Assembly (NCBI RefSeq): GCF_026262505.1
Contig: NC_067208.1
Span: 3,977,962-4,041,961, forward strand
Source: Trichomonas vaginalis G3
Taxonomy: Eukaryota; Parabasalia; Trichomonadida; Trichomonadidae
DNA length: 64,000 nucleotides
Direction: 5' to 3'
The translations under genes and the position numbers were made by a program. The notes beneath the pieces were generated by a model. That model saw only the letters and a program-made list of their open reading frames with translations, made no database searches and was not told where the DNA came from. Every line of letters begins with the position of its first letter. Position 1 is the first letter of the stretch. Below are positions 55,385-64,000 of this stretch, piece by piece.

Positions 55385-56218
55385 ATGAATTTTACAAAAC
55401 CACCGTTACCGTTCTTTGGAAATAAGAGTAAATGTAAAGATATTATATTGAGAGAACTTAAGAAACTACCGAATGGTCTAACATTTGTAGATTTGTTCGG
55501 TGGAAGTTTCTATATATCCCATTTGTGCCATACAATATTCCCAGACTCAAAGATTATATGCAATGACTTCGACAACTATATGAACCGTCTCAAACATATT
55601 CCAGACACAAACAATATATTGAAAGAGTTAAAAGAAAAGATACCTATAGGTAAGATGGAACGTATACCATTAGATAAGAAAAATATTGTGAGAGAGGTTT
55701 TGAAAAAAGCAGAATATATAGACTGGGATAGTATATCTGCTAGACTATTATATAGTGGTTCTATAAGAGTTCATGACATTGAAACACTTATGTCAAAAGT
55801 TTTATATCTTAACTATACAAATGTTTTCAAAGAGGACATAGAAAAATATATTGAGGGTATAGAGTTTGTGAGATGTCATTGGACAGAGTTGTATGAAAAA
55901 TATAAAGACAAGGAAAATGTTTTCTTTATAGTGGACCCGCCGTTCTTTAACACATGGGATTTTCAATACCAAGTAGACTGGACTTTGAGAGACTCTTTAG
56001 AAACTTTAGACGTTATACATAACCATCCATGCTTTTACTTTACATCCGATAAAAGTGGTTTGGAAACCGTTATGAGATGGTTAGAGGACATACATGACTA
56101 TGAGTTTAGATATGACAAGATAGAATATGAGAGAGGTCCTATAAACCGGAGAAAGTGTCATAACAAAGAAATTTTATTAGTAAGTAAATGTGGTTTGAAA
56201 TCGGACTACTTGTTTTAG
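55385..56218 (+). CDS. N6-adenine DNA methyltransferase, D12 (Dam) class
   Basis: 277 aa. The N-terminal LPFFGNKSK (9-16) and motif I FVDLFGGSF (34-42) bind S-adenosylmethionine; the catalytic motif is VDPPFFN near 183-189. Motif order and length match Dam-class enzymes that methylate adenine at N6. Such methyltransferases are typical cargo of trichomonad Mavericks, and 6mA is known in Trichomonas. It reads as one open frame although its neighbours are broken. It could protect or mark element DNA, or act on host chromatin. Confidence 0.88.
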   Translation: MNFTKPPLPFFGNKSKCKDIILRELKKLPNGLTFVDLFGGSFYISHLCHTIFPDSKIICNDFDNYMNRLKHIPDTNNILKELKEKIPIGKMERIPLDKKNIVREVLKKAEYIDWDSISARLLYSGSIRVHDIETLMSKVLYLNYTNVFKEDIEKYIEGIEFVRCHWTELYEKYKDKENVFFIVDPPFFNTWDFQYQVDWTLRDSLETLDVIHNHPCFYFTSDKSGLETVMRWLEDIHDYEFRYDKIEYERGPINRRKCHNKEILLVSKCGLKSDYLF

Positions 56219-56230
56219 GTTTTTTCCATT

Positions 56231-56703
56231 GTGTCATTTATTTATTTGACGTGGCAGAAAAGTACAGAGAATATGAAGATGAACCAATGCCTGCAAATGT
56301 TCAGTATATGTACTCGTAAGAGATATTTTTATCTAATATTAAATGGACGCACAGAACTTAGCGAATGCACAGCAACCTGGACAACCAAACCAGAGAATAT
56401 TCCAAATGAAGTTAGAATACAAACTGCAATGGCAAACTATGGTCAAGTGCCAACAGATGTACAAATGCAAACTGCCATGTCAAATGACGCTGCGTTAGGT
56501 TTGCCACCATGGTATGCAAATATGAGATGGAAAGAGTTTATACAAACCCTGAGGTGGGATATAAACAACTTTATGCAGATGACGCGAACACAGGAGTTGA
56601 CCCAGAATATGTTTTCTACCAGAGGAGAAACAGAATGTATGAGCTCCAGTTAAAGAATGCTATGGAACTCAACAGGAAACGTAAGAGACTAGGCGGACAT
56701 TAG
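56231..56703 (+). pseudogene. Unrecognised Polinton C region, broken
   Basis: Coding-like sequence with repeated QTAM-type phrases (IQTAMANYGQVPTDVQMQTA) and the stretch LGLPPWYANMRWKEF. It ends close to the following gene. No single frame covers it and no family is recognised; position suggests a virion gene. Confidence 0.4.
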
Positions 56704-56721
56704 ATTTTTACATATAGTAAA

Positions 56722-56964
56722 ATGGGTTTCTTCAGTAAGATAGGAAACTTCTTTCGAAATGTTGGAAGAGGTATATGGAATGGAATAAAAACCGTAGGAA
56801 GAGGAATTTGGAACGGAGTCAAAAATATTGGTAAAAGAGTAGGTCAGTTTGTTGGTATTATACCTAAAGACCCTGAACCAGAAGAACAAGCTCCTGTTAT
56901 ACAACAGCCTGAACCTGCACCACAGTCTAGTTGGCAACCAAATCCAACACCTCAACCGTATTAA
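56722..56964 (+). CDS. 80-aa amphipathic protein (virion-like)
   Basis: Starts MGFFSKIGNFFRNVGRGIWN. Residues 1-48 contain a GRGIWNG repeat and form an amphipathic, basic, Gly-rich helix region like membrane-active minor capsid peptides (adenovirus pVI style). The tail is Pro/Gln-rich (PEPEEQAPVIQQPEPAPQ). A relative with the same texture starts at 60,527 (MGLFGALAGVASRF). Capsid or membrane-lytic role is inference. Looks whole. Confidence 0.5.
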   Translation: MGFFSKIGNFFRNVGRGIWNGIKTVGRGIWNGVKNIGKRVGQFVGIIPKDPEPEEQAPVIQQPEPAPQSSWQPNPTPQPY

Positions 56965-56974
56965 AAAATTATAT

Positions 56975-57551
56975 TTTTACCGTTCGATAGTAGTTGTATA
57001 TGAAACTAAGTTCTAAGTAAAACGCATGGTATAATGGAATTATTCTTTTTCTTCCATCTGTAGTAAACCATACTTGAAAGTCTGAAATACTTCCACTTGG
57101 TGGTTCGTATAACTTTGTAGGTTTTTCGTAAAAATCATTTGCCAAGCATAAGAAAGAGTTTTGGGCGCCAGAAAAATGAAGCATGAACAATAATAGCAGC
57201 TGGGTCGAAAACATCTTTAAATAAATATGGTTCATCTCTTGCATATCGACTGTAAATATTTGCTAAAGGAAGTTCGACTTTCTGATTTAACATTCTTTGC
57301 AAATAATACCATGACATTGCAGTGAATTCTGTATATATTTGTTCGTCTTTATTTGGATTGTTTTCGTAGATTTGAAATGACACTTGTGAATTTTGTTTGT
57401 CATATACAATTCTCACATAAAGTGTGCTCTCGGTATTTGCATATTCATCAGCATATTTTGCATAACATGAATTTATTTTATCTTCTATATTTTTTAACGC
57501 AGTCTGTAGAGAAGATGAAAGGTCAACTTGTATTAGCTCAATTTCTTCCAC
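56975..57551 (-). pseudogene. Unknown minus-strand Polinton C gene, broken
   Basis: Starts MEEIELIQVDLSSSLQTALK with a predicted helical and beta mix (YVRIVYDKQNSQVSFQIYEN) and runs to about 56,975. Broken at about one place. No family recognised; next to the structural-protein relative on the same strand. Confidence 0.4.
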
Positions 57552-57591
57552 ATTTTTCGTTTCCCTTCAGATATATAATCTATATGAAACC

Positions 57592-57816
57592 TTACAATAA
57601 ATGGAAACTTTTATCTTCTACAGACACAAACTTCATTCTACGAAAGCCAATAGCTTTTGTGACAGATGGGTCTCTTAGCCATCTTAATGGGTAGTCAAAA
57701 CGATAGCCTTCATGCTTTACAGTCTCTGTCTCAAACTTTTGACCGACATTAGTAAAAAGTTCATCTAATGGTTTAGTTGTAGCAACTCTTGAATTTTCTT
57801 TTTCTATTGGAAGCAT
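57592..57816 (-). CDS. Structural-protein relative (N-terminal part only)
   Basis: 74 aa starting MLPIEKENSRVATTKPLDEL. It contains YRFDYPLRWLRDPSVTKAIG then FRRMKFV, the same landmark as the 285-aa and 287-aa proteins at 4445 and 13,239. Short relative to them, so a partial copy. Confidence 0.5.
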   Translation of the reverse strand: MLPIEKENSRVATTKPLDELFTNVGQKFETETVKHEGYRFDYPLRWLRDPSVTKAIGFRRMKFVSVEDKSFHLL

Positions 57817-57834
57817 ATTTTATCTAGAATAAAA

Positions 57835-59559
57835 ATGTCGAAAGATATTGCTTCCATGAGAGAAATACAACACAACCGACAACTCATTATGCAAGCTCTA
57901 AATAAGAACACAACAAATTTTCAAACTATTCTAAGATATCTGAGTCATTGAAAGAAGGAAACTTAAAACTGACATTAAACCAATGACAGATGAGTTTCTG
58001 TTTCAAGACAATAAGAACCATACTGTCTGTATAAATCCAACAAAAGGAACTTTAAACGAGAAACCTATAAATGAACTTCTTTTGAAAACAGATGTTGACA
58101 ACAAAGCTGACAAAGAATATGTAGACGATGCAATAGCAAAGAAGAAGAAAGAGCTAACAATGCTTATGCAACAAAAGAACATACTCATCCTGAACTAGCA
58201 GACAAACATATGTTGACAATAAAATGTCAAGTGAAGTGACAAGAGCTGAAACGAATATTCTAAAAAGACTCATACACATTCTATATCTGAAATAACAGAC
58301 TTACAAGAAACCTTAAACAGTAAAAGTGCCGTTGGACATACACATACCATTGCAAATATTACAAACTTACAAGAAACCTTAAACAGTAAAAGTGACGTTG
58401 GACATACACATACCATTGCAAAATTACAAACTTACAAGAAACCTTAAACAGGAAAAGTGACGTTGGACATACACATACATCTTCTGAAATAACAGACTTA
58501 AACGTTAGCCTTGAAAAGAAAGCAGATAAAACATATGTCAATGAAATATACCAAAGTTTGATAGGAACAACGAAAAATATTGAAACTATTGTTGGTGACT
58601 TTTCTGTCAATGAAGAAAACAAATATTTTAGATGGGAGTTTGTACACTCCTTAAAAAATGGTATACGGTATAAACTCATTCGAAAAATAACAATGAAATG
58701 TATGTAGGCTATATAAAGAATAATGGTACACAAGTTAAAGTTCCATTAGACAACAACTGCTACTTAAACTTATATGGAGACGAACAAAAGAAATATTTAA
58801 GAGTTTATGAAATGACAGATATGACATTGCCTGACCCAGCTCCAGCACCATATTATTATGACTATGGAGATGACGTCAGAACCACATGTAGATGAACAAA
58901 AGCTAACATTATATTTAGATTTTTTATAGATATAAAAGATATAATGCAATAGAAAAAACGAGAATATATACTATTATGAAGATGACAGAAATAAATATTA
59001 TAGTCAAACTTTACCTACCCTGAAAACATAAGATTATATTATAAAAAATATTCTGACACAAACCAGAAGAAACCTGAAATAGTTGCACTATATTTTAAGT
59101 TCAAAAGAGACAATCCTATAATGTCTCATATGTTTGATTTAATGAACCCAGTAGGTTCTATTTATACATCTATGGAAGCAAGAGGTCTCAAGTAATGTTT
59201 GGTGTTGGGGCATGGAACAAATAGTCGACAGGTTTTTGTATTGTGCAAACTCTTCAAAGGAAACAGGTGGAAGTAAAACGATTTCAGGTGAAAATTTACC
59301 TGCACATAGTCACTACATAGATTTAAGTACATCTCAAGCAGGTTGGCATAAGCATAGATATTGGGATTGGTCAGGAATGACAAAAGGTCAAGGATATGAT
59401 GTTAAAGACGACGTTAAGTTTGCTATAAATTGTTACTGGGATGACACTCAGGGAGAAGGAAACCATACACATTTCGTTTCAGGATATACAAAACAACGGG
59501 ACAAAGTAAAAATACATGCCACCTTAATGACAGTTTACGCATGGTATAGAATTGCTTAG
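57835..59559 (+). pseudogene. Fibre protein region of Polinton C, broken
   Basis: Starts MSKDIASMREIQHN. Around 58,280-58,480 are three tandem units of about 65-70 bases that encode GHTHT…LQETL-type repeats, as in phage fibres and in the piece B fibre. The end carries NPVGSIYTSM and DRFLYCANSSKETGGSKTIS, then an aromatic-rich tip ending VYAWYRIA. No collagen-like part seen. Several breaks. Confidence 0.65.
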
Positions 59560-60510
59560 TCGTCATTTTCAACTTCTTTAGCATATTCGTCAGGAGTTGT
59601 CTTATATTTGTTAGGAACTGTCTTTGAAAGTATACCACCTTGAACTTTGACAAGTTTGAAACGAGGTCTGACAATAGTAGTTTTATCTTCTGCTTGCAGT
59701 CTGTACATTTTGCCATGTTTGCCTAAAACTTCATAATATTCTCTTGTATACTTTCTTCTATTTTACGAACACGAATGTGAGTACCTGTCGGGTTCCCATT
59801 GTTGTCATAGTCAATAGTATTTTCATATGGGTCGCGTTTAGGTATTTCTATTTTTACTTTGTCGCCTTTCTTAAGTTTGAAGCCGGCATTCTTCTTGTTT
59901 GTCTCTTTTGACTAAATTATTAAATATATAGTCTTTCTCTAAGTCAGGGTTGTTTTTCATTTCTTCGGGGAGTGGTTTCCCAAACTTTTTGTTTACGGTT
60001 ATTGTAAATATTTAAAACTTGTCTCATCTTTGCCATGGAGAAGTGTCTATATTTGTCGTCATATGACATTTCATTTGCTTCACCACCTTGTGGTTGGTTT
60101 AAGTCTCTTAACATTTTTATACAACCGTCAATGACACAAGAGCAGAATGGTTTTGGTCGACAATGAAATATTGGTTTACATTTTTTGAACGCAGATAGTT
60201 TTTTACATCATCTGATTTGAAAGAACTTTCACAGTCAGATGTCAGTTTTGTTGGATGGTATTTGTCAACGAATATTGTCAAAGCTGCTAAGATATCTAAA
60301 ATAGCTTTGGACTGTAATGGTATGGCTTCACAGTATCTTGTGTTTTGACCGACAAATATTAGCCAGTATGGAGGTCCATCTGTTCTAACTCTCGGAATGT
60401 TTTCCAAGATATCCATAAACCAAGCATTTGGTGTTGAACTAAAGATTTTTATCATGAGTGCTTTCTTTGTCGCTTTAGAAACATAGGGGTCCTTGTTTGG
60501 ATTCGTCATT
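59560..60510 (-). pseudogene. DDE integrase region of Polinton C, broken
   Basis: Minus strand. Landmarks AWFMDIL, YWLIFVGQNTRYCEAIPL and LTSDCESSF match the rve integrase core; the left part (59,700-59,900) has the basic C-terminal texture. A distant relative of 19,734-20,819. Several breaks. Confidence 0.65.
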
Positions 60511-60526
60511 TTTATCCTATAAGAAA

Positions 60527-60885
60527 ATGGGTTTATTTGGCGCATTAGCAGGAGTTGCATCCAGATTTTTGCCCGCAGTGGGAACAATAGCCAGAGGTGT
60601 ATTTGGAGTTGGAAGGAAGATTTTGAGTACATTAGGTATACTTAAAGAGAAGCACAACCTATTATACAAACTGTACAGAAAGGTTGGGATGTAGCACGAG
60701 ATGCAGCAAATCTTATTCCAAATCCTGAAACAAGAGGAAAAGTTCAAGGATGGATGGACAATGTAGGAAGACAAGCAGGAAACTATTATAACAAAGCAAA
60801 TGACTACTATAACCAAGCAGGACACTATATGGACCAAGGTGAAAGATTCTTTAACAGAGGATATAACCATGCACAACAGTGGTAA
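60527..60885 (+). pseudogene. Second amphipathic virion-like protein, broken
   Basis: Starts MGLFGALAGVASRFLPAVGT, Gly/Ala-rich and amphipathic like 56,722-56,964 and the 175-aa protein of piece B. Downstream are coding-like Asn/Gly/Tyr phrases. About one break. Confidence 0.45.
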
Positions 60886-60944
60886 ACAATAACCAACCTC
60901 AACCGCCTCAAACGTGGGGAATGTAAGTTTTTTACTGAGATGAA

Positions 60945-61097
60945 ATGAACAATACAGCATTGAGACAAATGGGTTCAAGATGGATTTGTCGGCTTCCAGC
61001 AGTTACACAACGTGTTTGTCAAGTTCTTCCTATACCTCAGGAAGTTTTAGACCGACTTAAAAAACAACAACAACCAGTTGAAAACAAACCAAACTAA
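60945..61097 (+). CDS. 50-aa Polinton ORF with ATGAAATGA leader
   Basis: MNNTALRQMGSRWICRLPAV … QQQPVENKPN; short basic protein. Its ATG lies in ATGAAATGA (60,940-60,948), preceded by TTTTTTACTGAG. The same leader precedes the next gene (61,117), which argues that both are real. Function unknown. Looks whole. Confidence 0.45.
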   Translation: MNNTALRQMGSRWICRLPAVTQRVCQVLPIPQEVLDRLKKQQQPVENKPN

Positions 61098-61116
61098 AAT
61101 TTTTTACTGAGATGAA

Positions 61117-61695
61117 ATGACCGAAGAAGTTGAAACGGTAGATTTGACACCACAAACAAAAAGTTCAGAACCATTGTCAAAACCTGTCAAAGAACTTACA
61201 GATGAAGAGAAAAATTCAATAATAGAAAGTGCCAGGTCTGGAAATACAAACCCTAACTATAAAGTCACTTTTCATAGAAATGGAACGGCTAGTATCTCAA
61301 AAAAAAACAGACTCTCACAAATAAAATATTGAAGTCTGAAGGAGCTTTCGAACAACAGATGGAAAAGTTTACTTCACTGACCAACAGTTCATTATAGAAC
61401 ATCTCATTGACTTAGAGTCGAAATATTCTAAAACTTTACAACAAACACAAAAAGTTGAAAGGAAACAAAAAAAATGGCATATGATATTTAGAAGATGTTG
61501 ACGACACAACTGTTCCTGCAGGTGAGGTAAAGTCAAAGGAACCGAAAGTGACGAAAAACCGATAGAAGAGAAACCAAAAACTGAAGATAAACAAAACCAA
61601 AGTTTAGTTTGGAAACTAAACCAAGTCAACCTTCATTAGCTGGTATGGGTTGGCGTCAAAGACTTATGGCAGCAGGCGGTTATGTTAAGTAAAGA
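61117..61695 (+). pseudogene. YV-module Polinton protein, broken
   Basis: Starts MTEEVETVDLTPQTKSSEPL; residues 26-65 (EEKNSIIESARSGNTNPNYK then VTFHRNGTASISKK) match the module of 3686-4114 and 1300-1536. The region ends with GWRQRLMAAGGYVK. Acidic and Lys-rich phrases between. A few breaks. Confidence 0.5.
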
Positions 61696-61719
61696 AAAAA
61701 ATTTTTTTATTTTTATAAA

Positions 61720-63858
61720 ATGCCCCATATAGAATGGATAGAAAGTCTGCTAGAATAAAAGCAGAGTTTGCAAAGATATGGTTGGAGAGTTTCGAAGAAT
61801 TTAATATAGGAAGGGAAGACCCATAAAAGTCTATGACAAACTGGCTGGTCTCGCTACGAAATGGATTTGGAAACAGCACGTGCAAATTATCCAAACAGAC
61901 TAGAGAGGTTAGAAGAAGAACGTCTTATGGACATGCCTTTCGATGTTAGTGAACCTCAAGTTGAAGGACACGACGGCTTTGCCAGATTCTACTGGAAACA
62001 TGACGACAATTGCATCCTTTGAGAAGGAAAAAAGGAAAAGGTGAAGACGCACATGCTCCATGGAAAGAACAAGATATGCATATGAGAAGTACGTGAAGTT
62101 AGAAGAAGTCAAATTACATCTGGTCGAACCTTTACAGTAAACTTTGACGAAGGAAAGAACAAAGAAGGCTTCATGGGTGTACTTGCTGCAATTCAAGATG
62201 GAAATAAGAAAGGACACAATCTCAGATTGACATAACGGATTTGGAGGTCACATTTACTATGCAAATGGCAATGAACAAACAGCTGCAAAACTTCTTGACG
62301 CTTTCAAGACTACAAAGAGAGAAAATGGTTGTCCGACTCAGACATTTTGAATGCAATTGAAGGAATTGCAAGTGTCAAGTTCGAATGGTACCAACCTAAC
62401 CCTCAAGCAGTCAGACAACATGCTGGATTACTTCCCGTTCATAAATAAGTCTGACATTGACTTGACAAGGTATGGAATTTACAATTCAATTGAAACAATT
62501 GTCAATGAACCTTGTATTCTTACATGTCTCAGGAACTTGGTCTTGTTTCAGAAGAGAAGATGAAGTATCTTGAGTCATGTGTGAAGACAAGGTACATTCT
62601 CAGAGGTCAATTGCAAAAATTGCACCGTTGGCAAATGTCAATATCCGAGTCAACATACTACAGCTAAAGGGTTCTTCACATGACGACTATGTTGTTGAGT
62701 TCAATTTACCATGGTTGAAGATTGCAATTGTCCACAACCACTTCATGTTGAACGAAAGTCTTACAAACCATTGTTCGGAAAAGGCAAGTGCAACATTGTC
62801 AGAGCTGTAAACATTCTTTTCGAGAAAGGTTTGTTGGAACAATTCCAGATGACAAGCTGACAGAAACTTTTTACCAAAAGACGAAACAAACTTTTCACTG
62901 TTAGCAAGACAAAGTTGTTCCAGACAAAGTTCTAGTACAAAGAAGTACACAATTCCACAAGGAGTTGGATTGTTCGGATACCAACCTGAACCAGAAGAAC
63001 TTCCAAGTTGATGTGCAAGAACTTCAAGATGCTATAAAAAACTTCCATTGAGACATCCAATTGACGTCAAATTGTAATTGGAGAGCATCTGAGTTAGGTC
63101 AGAAGGTTTTATATGAAACAGGTTGCTTCGACGATGTTTATGAGATAACAGGAGAAGTTTCTCAGAAGATAAGAGACTCACTTGAATTTCCACAAACTGG
63201 ACCAATTGGTTGCGACAAGTTCGACTCAAAGAAAAGATATACTATGTCGACCTTAACGCTGCATACATGAGGTTTGTCCAATTATATTCCGACTGGAATT
63301 CCAAACGAAGATGGTGAGTTCCGGGAAGGAACTATACAGTTGGAAAAGTCATACAACAACTGTATGATATTAGGAAAGCTTCAAACCCCAAACTTGCAAT
63401 GACACTCAAATTGCTTATGAATTCGACATGGGGATATTCATTAAAAAACCTCAAGAGATGAAGAGTAAACATTATGAGAAGGTCGACAACTTTGTTGAAA
63501 GGTTTTCTCCTTTTGTTTTGAAATACGAATTCACTCAAGGTCAAAGTGGCTTAGTAACCACATTAAAACCTATTGTCGAACATTGGTCTTACCCTCAGTT
63601 CGCAAAGGCAGTCTTGACAACTACAACAAATTCTTCTCCGAAGTCAAATCGAAAGTGAAGGTTTACTATGAGAACATTGACGCACTCATGACGAACGAAG
63701 AAGGATACAACAAACTCATTGAATGGGAATGGTCGGTGAGAAGATGGGCTGTTTTAAATTGGATGGACAAAATTTTCACAGAAGTTCATGTCCTCTCCAA
63801 GCGTAAGTACTGGGGCATACTTGAAGACGGCACAGAAATAAAACATTGCATGAAATAA
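61720..63858 (+). pseudogene. Divergent DNA polymerase B of Polinton C, broken
   Basis: Coding phrases along the plus strand show a family B polymerase: a DLNAAYM-like motif A near 63,255, TLKLLMNSTWGYS (motif B) near 63,410 and YENIDALM (motif C position) near 63,670. These differ clearly from the A/B polymerase, so C belongs to another Polinton lineage. Many breaks. Confidence 0.65.
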
Positions 63859-63874
63859 AAAATTTTTATTCGAA

Positions 63875-63979
63875 ATGTACGCTGAGTTTGTTGGAGAAGA
63901 CCGTTGGGAAACTTGTTTGTTAGATGAGAAATATGAAATGGCATACCATTTTAAAACAATATATTTTTACATATATTAA
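63875..63979 (+). CDS. Possible 34-aa Polinton C ORF at the window edge
   Basis: MYAEFVGEDRWETCLLDEKY and a Tyr-rich end, after an AT-rich leader. Directly followed by another ATG (63,980) whose frame runs off the window. Weak support. Confidence 0.3.
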   Translation: MYAEFVGEDRWETCLLDEKYEMAYHFKTIYFYIY

Positions 63980-64000
63980 ATGCTTCAGGTTGAAAAACAA

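Larger units (their letters stand above)
55125..64000 (+). mobile_element. Polinton/Maverick C (old, heavily broken, runs off the window)
   Basis: A third Polinton of a different lineage. Parts in order: Dam-type methyltransferase, unknown region, amphipathic small protein, two minus-strand regions (one a structural-protein relative), fibre, integrase (minus), second amphipathic protein, 50-aa ORF, YV-module protein, divergent DNA polymerase B. More than ten breaks, so much older than A and B. The right end lies beyond 64,000. Confidence 0.8.

Noticed and set aside
1-64000. tRNA, rRNA or snRNA genes
   Set aside because: I found no cloverleaf with the GGTTCRANYCC box and no rRNA-like block.
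1-64000. Alternative genetic code with reassigned stops
   Set aside because: Intact long genes (kinase, USP-like protein, polymerase) end at plain TAA or TAG, and others at TGA, with no internal stops.

Overview
The window looks like nuclear DNA of a parabasalid protist (a Trichomonas or Tritrichomonas relative). The evidence is AT-rich DNA with mostly intron-free genes, a protein with the trichomonad initiator-binding (IBP39-type) domain, R2R3 Myb factors, a bacterial-type gluconate kinase, and a heavy load of Polinton/Maverick elements and small DNA transposons. I cannot name the species. Long frames end at TAA, TAG and TGA, so the standard code fits.

Layout. 1-433 is the 3' end of an unidentified gene. 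About 480-27,766 is Polinton DNA in two pieces. Piece A (about 480-11,740) carries small ORFs, a capsid-like region, a beta-rich structural protein, a protein-primed DNA polymerase B and a KilA-N remnant. Piece B (about 11,841-27,766) carries a basic virion-like protein, two structural-protein candidates, the packaging ATPase, a collagen-containing fibre, a DDE integrase, two KilA-N proteins and a second DNA polymerase B. The polymerase-to-KilA-N block is present in both pieces, in opposite orientation and nearly identical, so the duplication is recent. A is broken in several places; B is mostly open but cut at one end by a Tc1/mariner-like insertion. About 55,125-64,000 is a third, different and much older Polinton (C), with a Dam-type methyltransferase, fibre, integrase and a divergent polymerase; it has more than ten breaks and runs off the window.

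Between them, 27,767-55,124 is host DNA: two minisatellites (23-bp and 32-bp units), rearranged hAT-like ends, an initiator-binding-domain protein, a LisH-like protein, an R2R3 Myb, cytidine deaminase, a second Myb-like gene split by a MULE-like element with a 9-bp target duplication, a CFAP20-domain protein, a small membrane protein, a BACK-like protein, casein kinase 2 alpha, gluconate kinase and a USP-family protein that lacks its catalytic Cys and His. Two TA-flanked elements of about 1.05 kb, a fold-back MITE and a further MITE-like element are also present.

The most unusual signal is a family of short GC-rich palindromes in the Polinton DNA. Most are pairs of small hairpins (26-33 bp in all) with TTC, TTT or related loops. 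One is an apparent clean insertion when two homologous intergenic spacers are compared. Three sit 9-12 nt beyond stop codons. Others lie in frame inside coding regions and add a similar peptide each time (pattern G-E-[GD]-E-[AV]-[HR]), much like the palindromic elements of Rickettsia genes. Related nested hairpins with a 21-nt loop occur at the A/B junction, in the hAT-like fragment and at the edge of element C.
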